Assembly: GCF_030549615.1 (NCBI RefSeq)
Contig: NZ_CP130832.1
Location: 2,790,001-2,854,000 of the forward strand
DNA: 64,000 bases
DNA from: Stenotrophomonas sp. 610A2
GTDB lineage: Bacteria; Pseudomonadota; Gammaproteobacteria; Xanthomonadales; Xanthomonadaceae
Direction: 5' to 3'
Shown here: in pieces, positions 27,299 to 34,730 of the stretch
How positions within the stretch are numbered: the stretch's first letter is position 1
Layout of the letters: each line of letters opens with the position of its first letter
Notes under the pieces: generated by a model
Told to the model about the DNA's origin: nothing
Databases searched by the model: none
Seen by the model: the letters and a program-made list of their open reading frames with translations, nothing else
Translations under genes and position numbers: made by a program

Positions 27299-27594
27299 GG
27301 CAACACCTTCCGGAAGGGACGGACTTCCACGCGCGTATAGACCCCTGCAGCCACATACGGGTCGGCATCGGCCCAGGCTCGCGCTGCTGCCAGGTCCTCG
27401 AAACTGGCGATCACCACGCTGCCGCTGAAGCCGGCCGGACCCGGGTCTTCCGCGTCAATCGCAGGACATGGACCAGCCAAAAGCAGCCGCCCCTGGTCAA
27501 GCAATGTCTGCAACCGCGCCAGATGCGCCCCGCGCGCCTGCAGCCGCGCCGCCAGCACATCCTCACCGTCATAGCCCTCGATTACGTACCACAC
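27295..27594 (-). CDS. yciI: YciI family protein
   Basis: A 99-residue protein of the YciI/YCII dimeric alpha-beta barrel family: [21 protein letters not shown], then [46 protein letters not shown] and [11 protein letters not shown]. Its biochemical role is not established. It is co-transcribed with bolA. A second, more divergent YciI-like gene lies at 61483-61740 beside proB. Confidence 0.9.
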   Translation of the reverse strand: MWYVIEGYDGEDVLAARLQARGAHLARLQTLLDQGRLLLAGPCPAIDAEDPGPAGFSGSVVIASFEDLAAARAWADADPYVAAGVYTRVEVRPFRKVLP

Positions 27595-27674
27595 TGGCCT
27601 TTCTCCGCTTGTCTGCTGAATGGAAGGATGCCAAGTCTAGCGTCACAAGGCTGGACACCGCCCTGCCCGGGCGA

Positions 27675-27878
27675 TTACTCTTTAGTCCATTGCACGCAGC
27701 CGGCCAGTAGCCGCCCGGTGCGGTAGCGGGTCAGGCCCGCCACCCAACCACCGGAGCGCATCACTTCCCGGGCCGCGTAGACGACCTCCTCGTAATGACG
27801 TTGCCGCTGATCCTGCGGCGCGCCTTGTTGTTCATGTTTGGAAGCGCGCCGAACAAGCGCGAGTAGCTCGTAATACAT
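27675..27878 (-). CDS. Small protein of unknown function
   Basis: A 67-residue reading frame starting MYYELLALVRRASKHEQQGA and ending GLTRYRTGRLLAGCVQWTKE. It is rich in Arg and Gln with no membrane segment, probably helical, and has no family that I recognise. It is divergent from scpA with 67 bp between starts and lies 80 bp downstream of the yciI promoter region. The ribosome-binding site is weak. The amino-acid composition looks genuine rather than out of frame, but reality is only moderately sure. Confidence 0.5.
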   Translation of the reverse strand: MYYELLALVRRASKHEQQGAPQDQRQRHYEEVVYAAREVMRSGGWVAGLTRYRTGRLLAGCVQWTKE

Positions 27879-27945
27879 GGGCTGGAATGCTCCCGGGCGG
27901 GAACCTGGGGCGTATCCGGCTCGCAATACCCCGAATGTCGACCTG

Positions 27946-28842
27946 ATGACTTCCGAACTCGCGCACGACGCGAACCCGCCAGCGCAGCATCCCTTACCTC
28001 AGCAGCAGGAAATGCCGCTGGCGATGGTGCATGGCCAACCGGTACTGCAGATCCCCCAGGATCTGTACATCCCGCCGGATGCATTGGAAGTCATCCTCGA
28101 CGCCTTCGAGGGCCCGTTGGACCTGCTGCTTTACCTGATCCGCCGGCAGAACCTGGACATCCTGGATATCCCGGTCGCCGAGATCACCAAGCAGTACGTG
28201 GAATACATCAATGTCATGCAGGAGCTGCGCTTTGAACTGGCAGCGGAGTACCTGGTGATGGCGGCGATACTTGCTGAAGTGAAGTCGCGGATGCTGTTGC
28301 CGCGCCCACCCAGCATCGAGGGCGAAGAAGCAGATCCGCGTGCCGAGCTGGTACGTCGCCTGCAGGAATACGAACGCTTCAAACAGGCCGCCGAGGATAT
28401 CGACAGCCTGCCCCGACAGGACCGCGACACCAGTCTGGCGCACGCCTTCGTGCCGGAGCGGGTGCTGGTCAAGGCACCACCGCCGGTGGAGCTGAAGGAA
28501 ATGCTGCTGGCGCTGCACGATGTACTCAAGCGCGCCGAGCTGTTCAGCGGCCACGCGATCAAACGCGAAGCCCTGAGCGTGCGGCAGCGCATGGGCGATG
28601 TGCTCAGCCTGCTGGAAGGCGACAAGTTCTACCGCTTTGAAAGTCTGTTCACTGCCGAAGAAGGCAAGCTCGGCGTCCTGGTCACCTTCCTTGCAGTCCT
28701 GGAGTTGGCCAAGGAGCAACTGCTCGACATCGTGCAGGAAGCCCCGCTCGCCCCGATTTATGTGAAGTCCCTGGCCACCGGCAACACCAACGCACCGCTG
28801 CAGTTCTCCAGCGAGTTCGATGACGCTGACACCCCCGCCTGA
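27946..28842 (+). CDS. scpA: Segregation and condensation protein A
   Basis: A 298-residue kleisin. After a variable N-terminus the conserved FEGPLDLLLYLIRRQNLDILDIPVAEITKQY segment (about 50-80) contacts the SMC neck. EYLVMAAILAEVKSRMLLPRP follows, and the C-terminal winged helix ends near 285. ScpA bridges the SMC dimer with ScpB for chromosome condensation. The stop lies inside the start of scpB. The ATG at 27946 is chosen; upstream in-frame codons look non-coding. Confidence 0.95.
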   Translation: MTSELAHDANPPAQHPLPQQQEMPLAMVHGQPVLQIPQDLYIPPDALEVILDAFEGPLDLLLYLIRRQNLDILDIPVAEITKQYVEYINVMQELRFELAAEYLVMAAILAEVKSRMLLPRPPSIEGEEADPRAELVRRLQEYERFKQAAEDIDSLPRQDRDTSLAHAFVPERVLVKAPPPVELKEMLLALHDVLKRAELFSGHAIKREALSVRQRMGDVLSLLEGDKFYRFESLFTAEEGKLGVLVTFLAVLELAKEQLLDIVQEAPLAPIYVKSLATGNTNAPLQFSSEFDDADTPA

Positions 28843-29710
28843 GCAACCGACCCAACGCATGGATCAACCGCTGATCAACCGTATTGTCGAAGGTGCCCTG
28901 CTAGCTTCCAGCCAGCCGGTCACCTTGGCGCAATTGCAGGGCCTGTTTCCCGAAGATGAGCCGGCGCCGCCGGGCAGCATCGAGCGGGCACTGGAACTGC
29001 TGCGCGAAGGCTGTGCCGGACGCGGCGTGGAACTCACCGAAGTGGCCTCCGGCTACCGCTACCAGATCACCAGCGAAGTGCATGGCTGGGTGTCGCGACT
29101 GTGGACCGAGCGCAAGACCCGCTACACCCGCGCAACCCTGGAAACCCTGGCGCTGATCGCCTACCGCCAACCCATCACCCGCGGCGAGATCGAGCAGGTG
29201 CGCGGCGTTGCAGTGAGCAGCAACATCATCCAGGCACTGGAAGAGCGCGAGTGGATCCGGGTCATCGGCCACCGCGACGTGCCCGGCAAGCCGGCCCTGT
29301 TCGGCACCACCAAGGGCTTCCTGGATTATTTCGGGCTCAAGCGTCTGGACGAACTACCGCCACTGTCCGAACTGCGCGACATCGGCGAGCTGGAACCGCA
29401 ACTACCGCTGGATGGCGACGGCCAACCAGCTGCCCCGCTAGCCGCTGGTGCCGCCTCGCCGCAGCGCCTGGACGCCGCCAACGACAGCGACTCAACAACC
29501 GCAGCCACGCCAGAATCCCCCGATTCGAACGCGACTGCATCCGACACCGCCTTCACCGGCGAACCCGACGCCGCGCCGGGAGAGCGCGCGGCGGAAGTGG
29601 AACAAACTGAAAACAACGCCGTCGCGACGACGACCGTGGCTGTTGATGTAGCCGATTCCGAACCAGAGGCCGACGCGGAAAACGCCGGCCGGAGCCAAAC
29701 AGATGAGTGA
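28820..29710 (+). CDS. scpB: Segregation and condensation protein B
   Basis: A 296-residue protein. Residues about 15-185 form two winged-helix domains with the ScpB patterns RIVEGALLASSQPVTLAQL, TRATLETLALIAYRQPITRGEIEQVRGV and GTTKGFLDYFGLKRLDELP. The C-terminal 110 residues are an acidic, Ala/Asp/Glu-rich disordered tail, longer than in many ScpB proteins. The ATG at 28820 overlaps scpA by 23 bp; an ATG at 28859 (MDQPLINRIVEG) is an alternative. It overlaps rluB by 8 bp. Confidence 0.94.
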   Translation: MTLTPPPEQPTQRMDQPLINRIVEGALLASSQPVTLAQLQGLFPEDEPAPPGSIERALELLREGCAGRGVELTEVASGYRYQITSEVHGWVSRLWTERKTRYTRATLETLALIAYRQPITRGEIEQVRGVAVSSNIIQALEEREWIRVIGHRDVPGKPALFGTTKGFLDYFGLKRLDELPPLSELRDIGELEPQLPLDGDGQPAAPLAAGAASPQRLDAANDSDSTTAATPESPDSNATASDTAFTGEPDAAPGERAAEVEQTENNAVATTTVAVDVADSEPEADAENAGRSQTDE

Positions 29711-31343
29711 CACCCCGCGTAAACCTTCGTTGAACAAGCTCTCGCTCAAGCGCGAAGCCGACACCGAACAGCAGCCCAAGCTTGAAGAGCGCCTGCACAA
29801 GGTACTGGCGCAGGCCGGCCTGGGCTCGCGTCGCGCGCTTGAGCAGCGCATCGCCGACGGCCTGGTCAAGGTCAACGGCGAAGTCGCCAAGACCGGCATG
29901 TCGATCAAGAGCGGCGACAAGATCGACCTCGACGGTCGCAGCTTCGTTGCCAGCGCCCTGACCGACCCGTCGCGCGTACTGATTTACAACAAGCCCGAAG
30001 GCGAAGTCACCACGCGTGACGATCCCGAAGGCCGACCGACCGTATTCGAAGCGCTGCCGCCGTTGAAGGGCGCACGCTGGATCGCCATCGGCCGCCTCGA
30101 CATCAACACCACCGGCCTGCTGCTGGCTACCACCGACGGTGAACTCGCCAACGCGATGATGCACCCGTCGTTCGAAGTCGAGCGCGAGTACGTGGTGCGT
30201 GTGCGTGCACCGGAAGGCGAAGAGAAGGTCTCCGACGAGATCATCGAGCGCCTGGGCCGCGGCGTGCTGCTGGAAGACGGCGGCGCCAAGTTCGACGAAG
30301 TCGAGCGCATTGGCGGCACCGATTCGCACGACTGGTTCCGCGTGGTCGTCAAGGAAGGCCGCAACCGCGAAGTGCGCCGCCTGTGGGAATCGCAGGGTTG
30401 CCAGGTCAGCCGCCTGAAGCGCACCCGCTACGGCAAGATCGAGCTGCCGCGTGAACTGATGCGCGGCAAGTCGGTGGAACTGACCACCCAGCAGGTAGAC
30501 GCGCTGCGCGCCCAGCTCAAGCTGGAAGAAGGCACCCCGTCTGCCCTGACCCTGCAGCCGGTGATCGGCCAGCGCAAGGCAGTCAAGACCACCCTGCGCG
30601 TTTCCCGCGAAGGCAGCCGCGGCAACGCCTACGTCAACGGCCACAACAGTGCCGACGAAGGCCGCGAACTGCGCCGCTTCGACAACGTGCGCGAAGACCG
30701 CGGCGGCCGTGGCCGTGGCGGCAAGAGCGGCGGCGGCTTCAAGGGCGGCCTGACGGTCAGCGGCGAAGCCGCTGCCAAGCAGTCGCAGAAGCCGTTCAAG
30801 CAGCGCAAGCCCGCTGGCGACCGCAGCCTTCCGGAAGGCAATCCGGCTGCATTCCGCACCTGGTACGTGCCGGACGGCGTCAGCACCGGTCCGAGCGGCC
30901 ACCGCAATGCAGGTCCGGGCGCAGCACGCGGCCCGGGCGGCAACCGTGGTCCGGGTCGCGGCCCGGCCGCCGATGGCCAGGCTCGTCCCTACGGCAAGCC
31001 GCGTCCGGGCGGCGCCCCGGGTGCCAGCCGTGGCGGTCCGGGCCAGGGTCGTTCGCAGGGCGCAGGCGGTCAAGGCGCAGGCCAGGGTCAGCGCAAGCAC
31101 CCTTACGGCCACCCGGGCAATGCCCCGAGCTTCCCCTCTGACCACGCCAACCCGGGCTTCAACCCCTACGGCGCACGTCCGGCCGGCGGCCGTCCGAGCG
31201 GCGGCAACCGTGGCCCAGGCGGCCCCGGCGGTCGTCCGTCAGGTGGTCCGCGCCCGGGCGGCAACCGTCCCGGCGGTGCAGGTCGCCCAGGTGGCGGTGG
31301 TCGTCCAGGCGGCGGTGGCAATCGCGGCCCGCGCGGCGGCTGA
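29703..31343 (+). CDS. rluB: 23S rRNA pseudouridine synthase RluB with long Gly/Arg/Pro-rich tail
   Basis: A 546-residue protein. An S4 RNA-binding domain (about 29-77: RLHKVLAQAGLGSRRALEQR) precedes the RsuA-type catalytic domain with GRLDINTTGLLL, where Asp133 is the catalytic residue, and GRNREVRRLWESQG. It isomerises a uridine in the peptidyl-transferase region of 23S rRNA (position 2605 in E. coli). From about residue 290 the protein is a roughly 255-residue low-complexity tail of Gly, Arg, Pro and Ala, probably disordered and RNA-binding. It is coupled to scpB by an 8-bp overlap. Confidence 0.94.
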   Translation: MSDTPRKPSLNKLSLKREADTEQQPKLEERLHKVLAQAGLGSRRALEQRIADGLVKVNGEVAKTGMSIKSGDKIDLDGRSFVASALTDPSRVLIYNKPEGEVTTRDDPEGRPTVFEALPPLKGARWIAIGRLDINTTGLLLATTDGELANAMMHPSFEVEREYVVRVRAPEGEEKVSDEIIERLGRGVLLEDGGAKFDEVERIGGTDSHDWFRVVVKEGRNREVRRLWESQGCQVSRLKRTRYGKIELPRELMRGKSVELTTQQVDALRAQLKLEEGTPSALTLQPVIGQRKAVKTTLRVSREGSRGNAYVNGHNSADEGRELRRFDNVREDRGGRGRGGKSGGGFKGGLTVSGEAAAKQSQKPFKQRKPAGDRSLPEGNPAAFRTWYVPDGVSTGPSGHRNAGPGAARGPGGNRGPGRGPAADGQARPYGKPRPGGAPGASRGGPGQGRSQGAGGQGAGQGQRKHPYGHPGNAPSFPSDHANPGFNPYGARPAGGRPSGGNRGPGGPGGRPSGGPRPGGNRPGGAGRPGGGGRPGGGGNRGPRGG

Positions 31344-31372
31344 TCCAACGCGCTGACAAAACAACGCAGCAA

Positions 31373-31410
31373 CAGAACGCCCGGTGCAACGCACCGGGCG
31401 TTCTGGTTTT
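31373..31410 (+). terminator. Rho-independent terminator of scpA-scpB-rluB
   Basis: A perfect 15-bp stem (CAGAACGCCCGGTGC / GCACCGGGCGTTCTG) with a 3-base loop, followed by GTTTT. It starts 29 bp after the rluB stop. Confidence 0.93.
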
Positions 31411-31464
31411 AAAGCCCCTCTCCCAAGGACTGGAGGCCAGGGCGGGCTTCAGCGTCTAAATTTG

Positions 31465-31525
31465 CCATGGGCCTTGAACCCCATGGAAATTTCCCATTTG
31501 GAGAAATTTGGTATATTTTCCCAAT
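31465..31525 (+). promoter_or_regulatory. Palindrome-rich promoter region of the toxin-antitoxin pair
   Basis: AT-rich compared with its surroundings. It contains two CCATGG sites as an inverted repeat (31465-31470, 31481-31486) and a perfect GGAAATTTCC palindrome (31485-31494). A related GAGAAATTTGG follows, then TATATTTTCCC with a TATATT that could be a -10 box. Phd-type antitoxins commonly bind such palindromes to autorepress; exact sites are inferred. Confidence 0.45.
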
Positions 31526-31546
31526 ACCCACCTGTAGACAGCCGCC

Positions 31547-31891
31547 ATGGACCTATCCCTGAACCTGCTGGATCTGGAAAAGACGCCCGCCAGCGACGTC
31601 AAGGCCAAAGGCTGGCCTGACCTGATGCGCAAGGTTGCCAAGCTGGGTGCGGTGGTGGTCACCAACCATAACCACCCGCAGGCGGTGGTGGTCTCTGCCG
31701 AGGAGTACCAGCGCCTGGTTGCGCAGGCCACTGGCACGTCGGAGGCCGCACAGCGCGCGCAATCACTCAAGCGGTTGCAGAACGAGTTCGATGCGCACCT
31801 GGCGGTACTCAACGACGGCCAGGCACTGTCCAAGGCCTTGAACCGCCCTGCCCGTCGCGGCTTGAAGATCATCCCGGGCAAGTCACTCTGA
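31547..31891 (+). CDS. Phd/YefM-type antitoxin
   Basis: A 114-residue protein. The middle shows the Phd/YefM DNA-binding pattern: LMRKVAKLGAVVVTNHNHPQAVVVSAEEYQRLV (about 26-58). The C-terminal half (AQRAQSLKRLQNEFDAHLAVLNDG) would be the toxin-binding segment. It is followed 3 bp later by a zeta-type toxin gene, the usual antitoxin-first order. Zeta toxins are classically paired with epsilon antitoxins, so a Phd-like partner is the less common arrangement. Confidence 0.8.
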   Translation: MDLSLNLLDLEKTPASDVKAKGWPDLMRKVAKLGAVVVTNHNHPQAVVVSAEEYQRLVAQATGTSEAAQRAQSLKRLQNEFDAHLAVLNDGQALSKALNRPARRGLKIIPGKSL

Positions 31892-31894
31892 CCG

Positions 31895-32530
31895 ATGGCA
31901 CGCATCCTGGTATTAGCCGGCGTCAATGGCGCCGGCAAAAGCTCGTTGCTGGGCATGATGCTGGCGCATGACGGCGCCACCTGGTTCAACCCCGATGCTT
32001 TCACCCGGCAACTGGTGGAGCAGGACTGGCCATTGGCAGAGGCCAATGCAACCGCATGGCAGGAAGGCACCCGGCGCCTGCGCGAGGCGATGCAGTCCAA
32101 TCACGACTACGCTTTCGAGACCACGCTGGGTGCCAACACCATTCCGAAGTTGCTGCGCGAGGCCTGCGACCAACATGAGGTGACAGTGTGGTTCTGCGGG
32201 CTGGAAAGCGTCGAGCTGCACCTGCAGCGGGTTGCCGAGCGTGTTGCCGCAGGCGGCCATGACATCCCCGAAGACAAGATCCGCCAGCGCTATGACAGCT
32301 CGCGCCTCAACCTGATCGAGCTCCTGCCGCACCTGACGACATTGCACGTCTACGACAACAGCCGGCCACCGGATGTCGATGGCCTTGTGGAACCGTTGGT
32401 GGTGCTGGAAGTGGACAGGGGCCGCATCCTCTGCCCGGTCAGCCAGGAAGAGTTTGCACAGGTACCGGAATGGGCCAAATCAGTGGTGTGGGCGGCGCTC
32501 AAGGCTTTTCCTGGAGCCAATGAAGACTGA
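31895..32530 (+). CDS. Zeta-toxin-like P-loop kinase
   Basis: A 211-residue protein starting MARILVLAGVNGAGKSSLLG, with Walker A at about 9-17. WFNPDAFTRQL follows, corresponding to the zeta-toxin substrate loop with its conserved Asp. DYAFETTLGANTIPKLLREA and a C-terminal Arg-rich lid (DKIRQRYDSSRLNLIELL) complete the zeta/AAA_33 pattern. Zeta toxins phosphorylate UDP-N-acetylglucosamine or similar small molecules; the substrate here is unknown. It is encoded directly after the antitoxin. A 530-bp gene-free stretch of repeats follows. Confidence 0.82.
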   Translation: MARILVLAGVNGAGKSSLLGMMLAHDGATWFNPDAFTRQLVEQDWPLAEANATAWQEGTRRLREAMQSNHDYAFETTLGANTIPKLLREACDQHEVTVWFCGLESVELHLQRVAERVAAGGHDIPEDKIRQRYDSSRLNLIELLPHLTTLHVYDNSRPPDVDGLVEPLVVLEVDRGRILCPVSQEEFAQVPEWAKSVVWAALKAFPGANED

Positions 32531-32684
32531 GCCTCAACGCAGGGGATTTGCGTCCGCTGGCAACTGATTTGCACCAGTCTGCTCTGCGTTGGGCTTGAGA
32601 ATTCAAGCCAATCCGAGAGCGCAGCAAGCGCGGCATAAGTACGCGGAATGCTCGTGAGCTGCACGTGCGAGGTCGCGCGAAAAG

Positions 32685-32737
32685 CTCCCCTCATCCGCCC
32701 CTGCGGGGCACCTTCTCCCGCAAGCGGGAGAAGGGAG
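32685..32737. repeat. REP-like element, left flank of the minisatellite
   Basis: Same composite repeat as 2446-2498 and in the same orientation: CTCATCCGCCCC, GCGGGGC, then CTTCTCCCGC/GCGGGAGAAG. It lies 24 bp before the 18-bp tandem array and is inverted relative to the element at 32976-33023. Confidence 0.85.
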
Positions 32738-32761
32738 CAGCGGTCAAGCACCGCTTCCTCC

Positions 32762-32959
32762 GTTGCTTCGGCTCTGGCCGTTGCTTCGGCTCTGGCCGTT
32801 GCTTCGGCTCTGGCCGTTGCTTCGGCTCTGGCCGTTGCTTCGGCTCTGGCCGTTGCTTCGGCTCTGGCCGTTGCTTCGGCTCTGGCCGTTGCTTCGGCTC
32901 TGGCCGTTGCTTCGGCTCTGGCCGTTGCTTCGGCTCTGGCCGTTGCTTCGGCTCTGGCC
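32762..32959. repeat. 18-bp tandem repeat, 11 perfect copies (minisatellite)
   Basis: The unit GTTGCTTCGGCTCTGGCC is repeated 11 times without a mismatch, and a truncated twelfth copy follows. Because 18 is divisible by three, all frames stay open and produce spurious hexapeptide-repeat reading frames on both strands. No ribosome-binding site or credible gene is attached. The whole 32531-33060 stretch holds only this array and its two flanking REP-like elements. Confidence 0.95.
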
Positions 32960-32975
32960 GTTGCTTTCATGCCTT

Positions 32976-33023
32976 CCCTTCTCCCGCAAGCGGGAGAAGG
33001 TGCCCCGTAGGGGCGGATGAGGG
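32976..33023. repeat. REP-like element, right flank of the minisatellite (inverted)
   Basis: CCCTTCTCCCGC/GCGGGAGAAGG followed by GCCCCGTAGGGGC and GGATGAGGG. This is the inverse of 32685-32737. The two copies could pair as the ends of a large stem with the tandem array in the loop. Confidence 0.85.
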
Positions 33024-33060
33024 CAAGCCCTTGCTCTACAGCAAGCCCCTCATCGCATGG

Positions 33061-33492
33061 TCAGCGGCGTTCGATCACGAACTTGCCAAATCCAATGCCC
33101 AGGCTCCAACCGCGCCCGGTTCCTGCCAAGGCCAGCGAAATATCGCCCTTGGTCATCGCCTGCGCGTCGGTAGCACGCGAGGCGCTGGCATGCACTTCGG
33201 CTGCGGCGTACGTACCCAGCAGATCGTTGAGCGAATAAGCGCCGGTGAACCGGCCACGACCATCGGTGATGGTGGTGCGGCCAACGGTCAAACCACCACC
33301 CTTGGCAGTGATCTTGACCGGGATGCTGGCACCGTTCTCGCAGGTGATCGTGCCGGTACCGCTCGATGTCTTGTAGAACGCCGACCAACCGGTCAGGTTG
33401 TAGCGCAACTCACAGTCGATATTGCCCGCCGCCTGTGCTGCCGGGGCGATGCCCATCGCCAGCACCGCAGCCATCGCCATCATCTTTTTCAT
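33061..33492 (-). CDS. Secreted protein of unknown function
   Basis: A 143-residue protein with a clear signal peptide (MKKMMAMAAVLAMGIAPAAQA-A, cleavage near 22). The mature part is small, Gly-rich and probably all-beta. Two cysteines (in NIDCELRYNL and TITCENGASI) could form a disulfide. The C-terminus GWSLGIGFGKFVIERR suggests a beta strand. I recognise no family. The ATG at 33492 is fixed by the signal peptide. It lies 91 bp downstream of the omega-amidase gene on the same strand and may share its transcript. Confidence 0.8.
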   Translation of the reverse strand: MKKMMAMAAVLAMGIAPAAQAAGNIDCELRYNLTGWSAFYKTSSGTGTITCENGASIPVKITAKGGGLTVGRTTITDGRGRFTGAYSLNDLLGTYAAAEVHASASRATDAQAMTKGDISLALAGTGRGWSLGIGFGKFVIERR

Positions 33493-33583
33493 CGCGCATC
33501 CTCTGCTTGATTGAACCGGCACCGAGCCTGACAGCCCCCTCGCCCATTGCAAAGGGCTGGCAGCTGCGGCGCGCGGCCAGCGT

Positions 33584-34408
33584 TCAGCGAACCACCACCG
33601 GTCCACCCAAGGTAAATGCATCGGCATCCAGCATCGCCGGGAAACGCTCCCGATGCGCCGCCAGCGCCTGTGCCGAAATGGTCGTGGTGACCACCTGCTC
33701 GCGCTCGCGGATCTCCACCTGCGGCTGGCCAAGGAAGTCGATCACCGCACTGTCGCCCGAATAATGCAGGCCATTGCCATCGACACCGATACGGTTCACC
33801 ACCGCCACGTAACACAGGTTCTCGATGGCCCGTGCACGCGCCAGTGTCTGCCACGCATACGCGCGCGCCGAAGGCCAATTGGCCACGAAGATCTGCAGGT
33901 CGAAATCCATCTGCCCGGCCCGCTCCACGTCGAAGCGATTGCGGCAGAACACCGGGAAACGCAGGTCATAGCAGATCTGCGGATTGATCCGCCAACCCTT
34001 CCATTCCACGCACAAGCGCTCGTTGCCGGCCGCGTAGCGCTTGTGCTCGCCGCCATAACGGAACAGGTGACGCTTATCGTAGTAGTGCAACTCGCCGTCA
34101 GGCGTGGCCCACAGCAGGCGGTTATAGACGCCGCCGTCGACCCGCAGCTGCACGCTGCCAGTCACTACCGCTCCCAGCGCGCGCGCTTGATCGGCAATCC
34201 ATGCAACGGTGGGACCGTCCATGTCTTCGGCCTGGTCAATCGCATCGTTGGAAAACCCGCTGGTGAACGTCTCCGGCAGGATCACCAGATCGGTGTTGCC
34301 CGCCAGCGGCGCCAGCAGCGCACCGTAGTAGTCACGATTGCCGGCCGGGTCGTGCCAGCGGGTATCGCCCTGCACGAGGGAAATACGCAGGTCCTGCATT
34401 GTCGTCAT
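33584..34408 (-). CDS. Omega-amidase (carbon-nitrogen hydrolase, YafV/Nit2-like)
   Basis: A 274-residue nitrilase-superfamily enzyme. The catalytic triad motifs are visible: Glu in VILPETFTSGF, Lys in HYYDKRHLFRYGGE and Cys in NPQICYDLRFPVF. These match omega-amidases that hydrolyse alpha-ketoglutaramate or alpha-ketosuccinamate. The ATG at 34408 overlaps the stop of the upstream membrane-protein gene (ATGA); ATGs at 34423 and 34399 are also in frame. A methionine/glutamine-type aminotransferase gene is two genes upstream. Together they form a glutamine transaminase plus omega-amidase pair, as used in methionine salvage. Confidence 0.9.
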   Translation of the reverse strand: MTTMQDLRISLVQGDTRWHDPAGNRDYYGALLAPLAGNTDLVILPETFTSGFSNDAIDQAEDMDGPTVAWIADQARALGAVVTGSVQLRVDGGVYNRLLWATPDGELHYYDKRHLFRYGGEHKRYAAGNERLCVEWKGWRINPQICYDLRFPVFCRNRFDVERAGQMDFDLQIFVANWPSARAYAWQTLARARAIENLCYVAVVNRIGVDGNGLHYSGDSAVIDFLGQPQVEIREREQVVTTTISAQALAAHRERFPAMLDADAFTLGGPVVVR

Positions 34409-34716
34409 CGTCCTGTCAGCCATGAATAAAGAACTGCGCTGGCCGCCAAGCTGGCACCCAGCATCGGTACAGCCCACTGCAGCCGCGCAATCCAACGATT
34501 AACTGGCTGACGCTGCTCGATAGCATCAAGCAGCGCCAGATACTCGCGGGTATAGCGACCAAAGCTGCCACGGAACGCCAGGTAACCCTCGTCCACTGCA
34601 ACGCCACGCGCACGCAAGCCGGGCTGCACCACGGAAAGGAACAAGTAGCCTTTCACCAGCGCGGCCAGCACCAACACGCCCAATAGCGCCGCAAAGACTG
34701 GAAAACCGGAAGCCAT
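34405..34716 (-). CDS. Small inner-membrane protein of unknown function
   Basis: A 103-residue protein. An N-terminal membrane helix (VFAALLGVLVLAALVKGYLF) is followed by a soluble charged middle (EGYLAFRGSFGRYTREYLALLDAIEQRQPVNRW) and a C-terminal helix (AVPMLGASLAASAVLYSWL). I recognise no family. It lies 14 bp after the aminotransferase stop and is coupled to the omega-amidase by an ATGA overlap. Confidence 0.75.
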   Translation of the reverse strand: MASGFPVFAALLGVLVLAALVKGYLFLSVVQPGLRARGVAVDEGYLAFRGSFGRYTREYLALLDAIEQRQPVNRWIARLQWAVPMLGASLAASAVLYSWLTGR

Positions 34717-34730
34717 GGACACCTCGCAGG

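Noticed and set aside
32762..32959. CRISPR array
   Set aside because: Head-to-tail 18-bp copies without spacers, no leader and no cas genes nearby.
32350..33510. Reading frames of hexapeptide repeats (ARAEAT, GRCFGS, ASALAV types) over the minisatellite
   Set aside because: The 18-bp unit keeps every frame open. There is no start context and the frames run through REP elements, so none is a credible gene.
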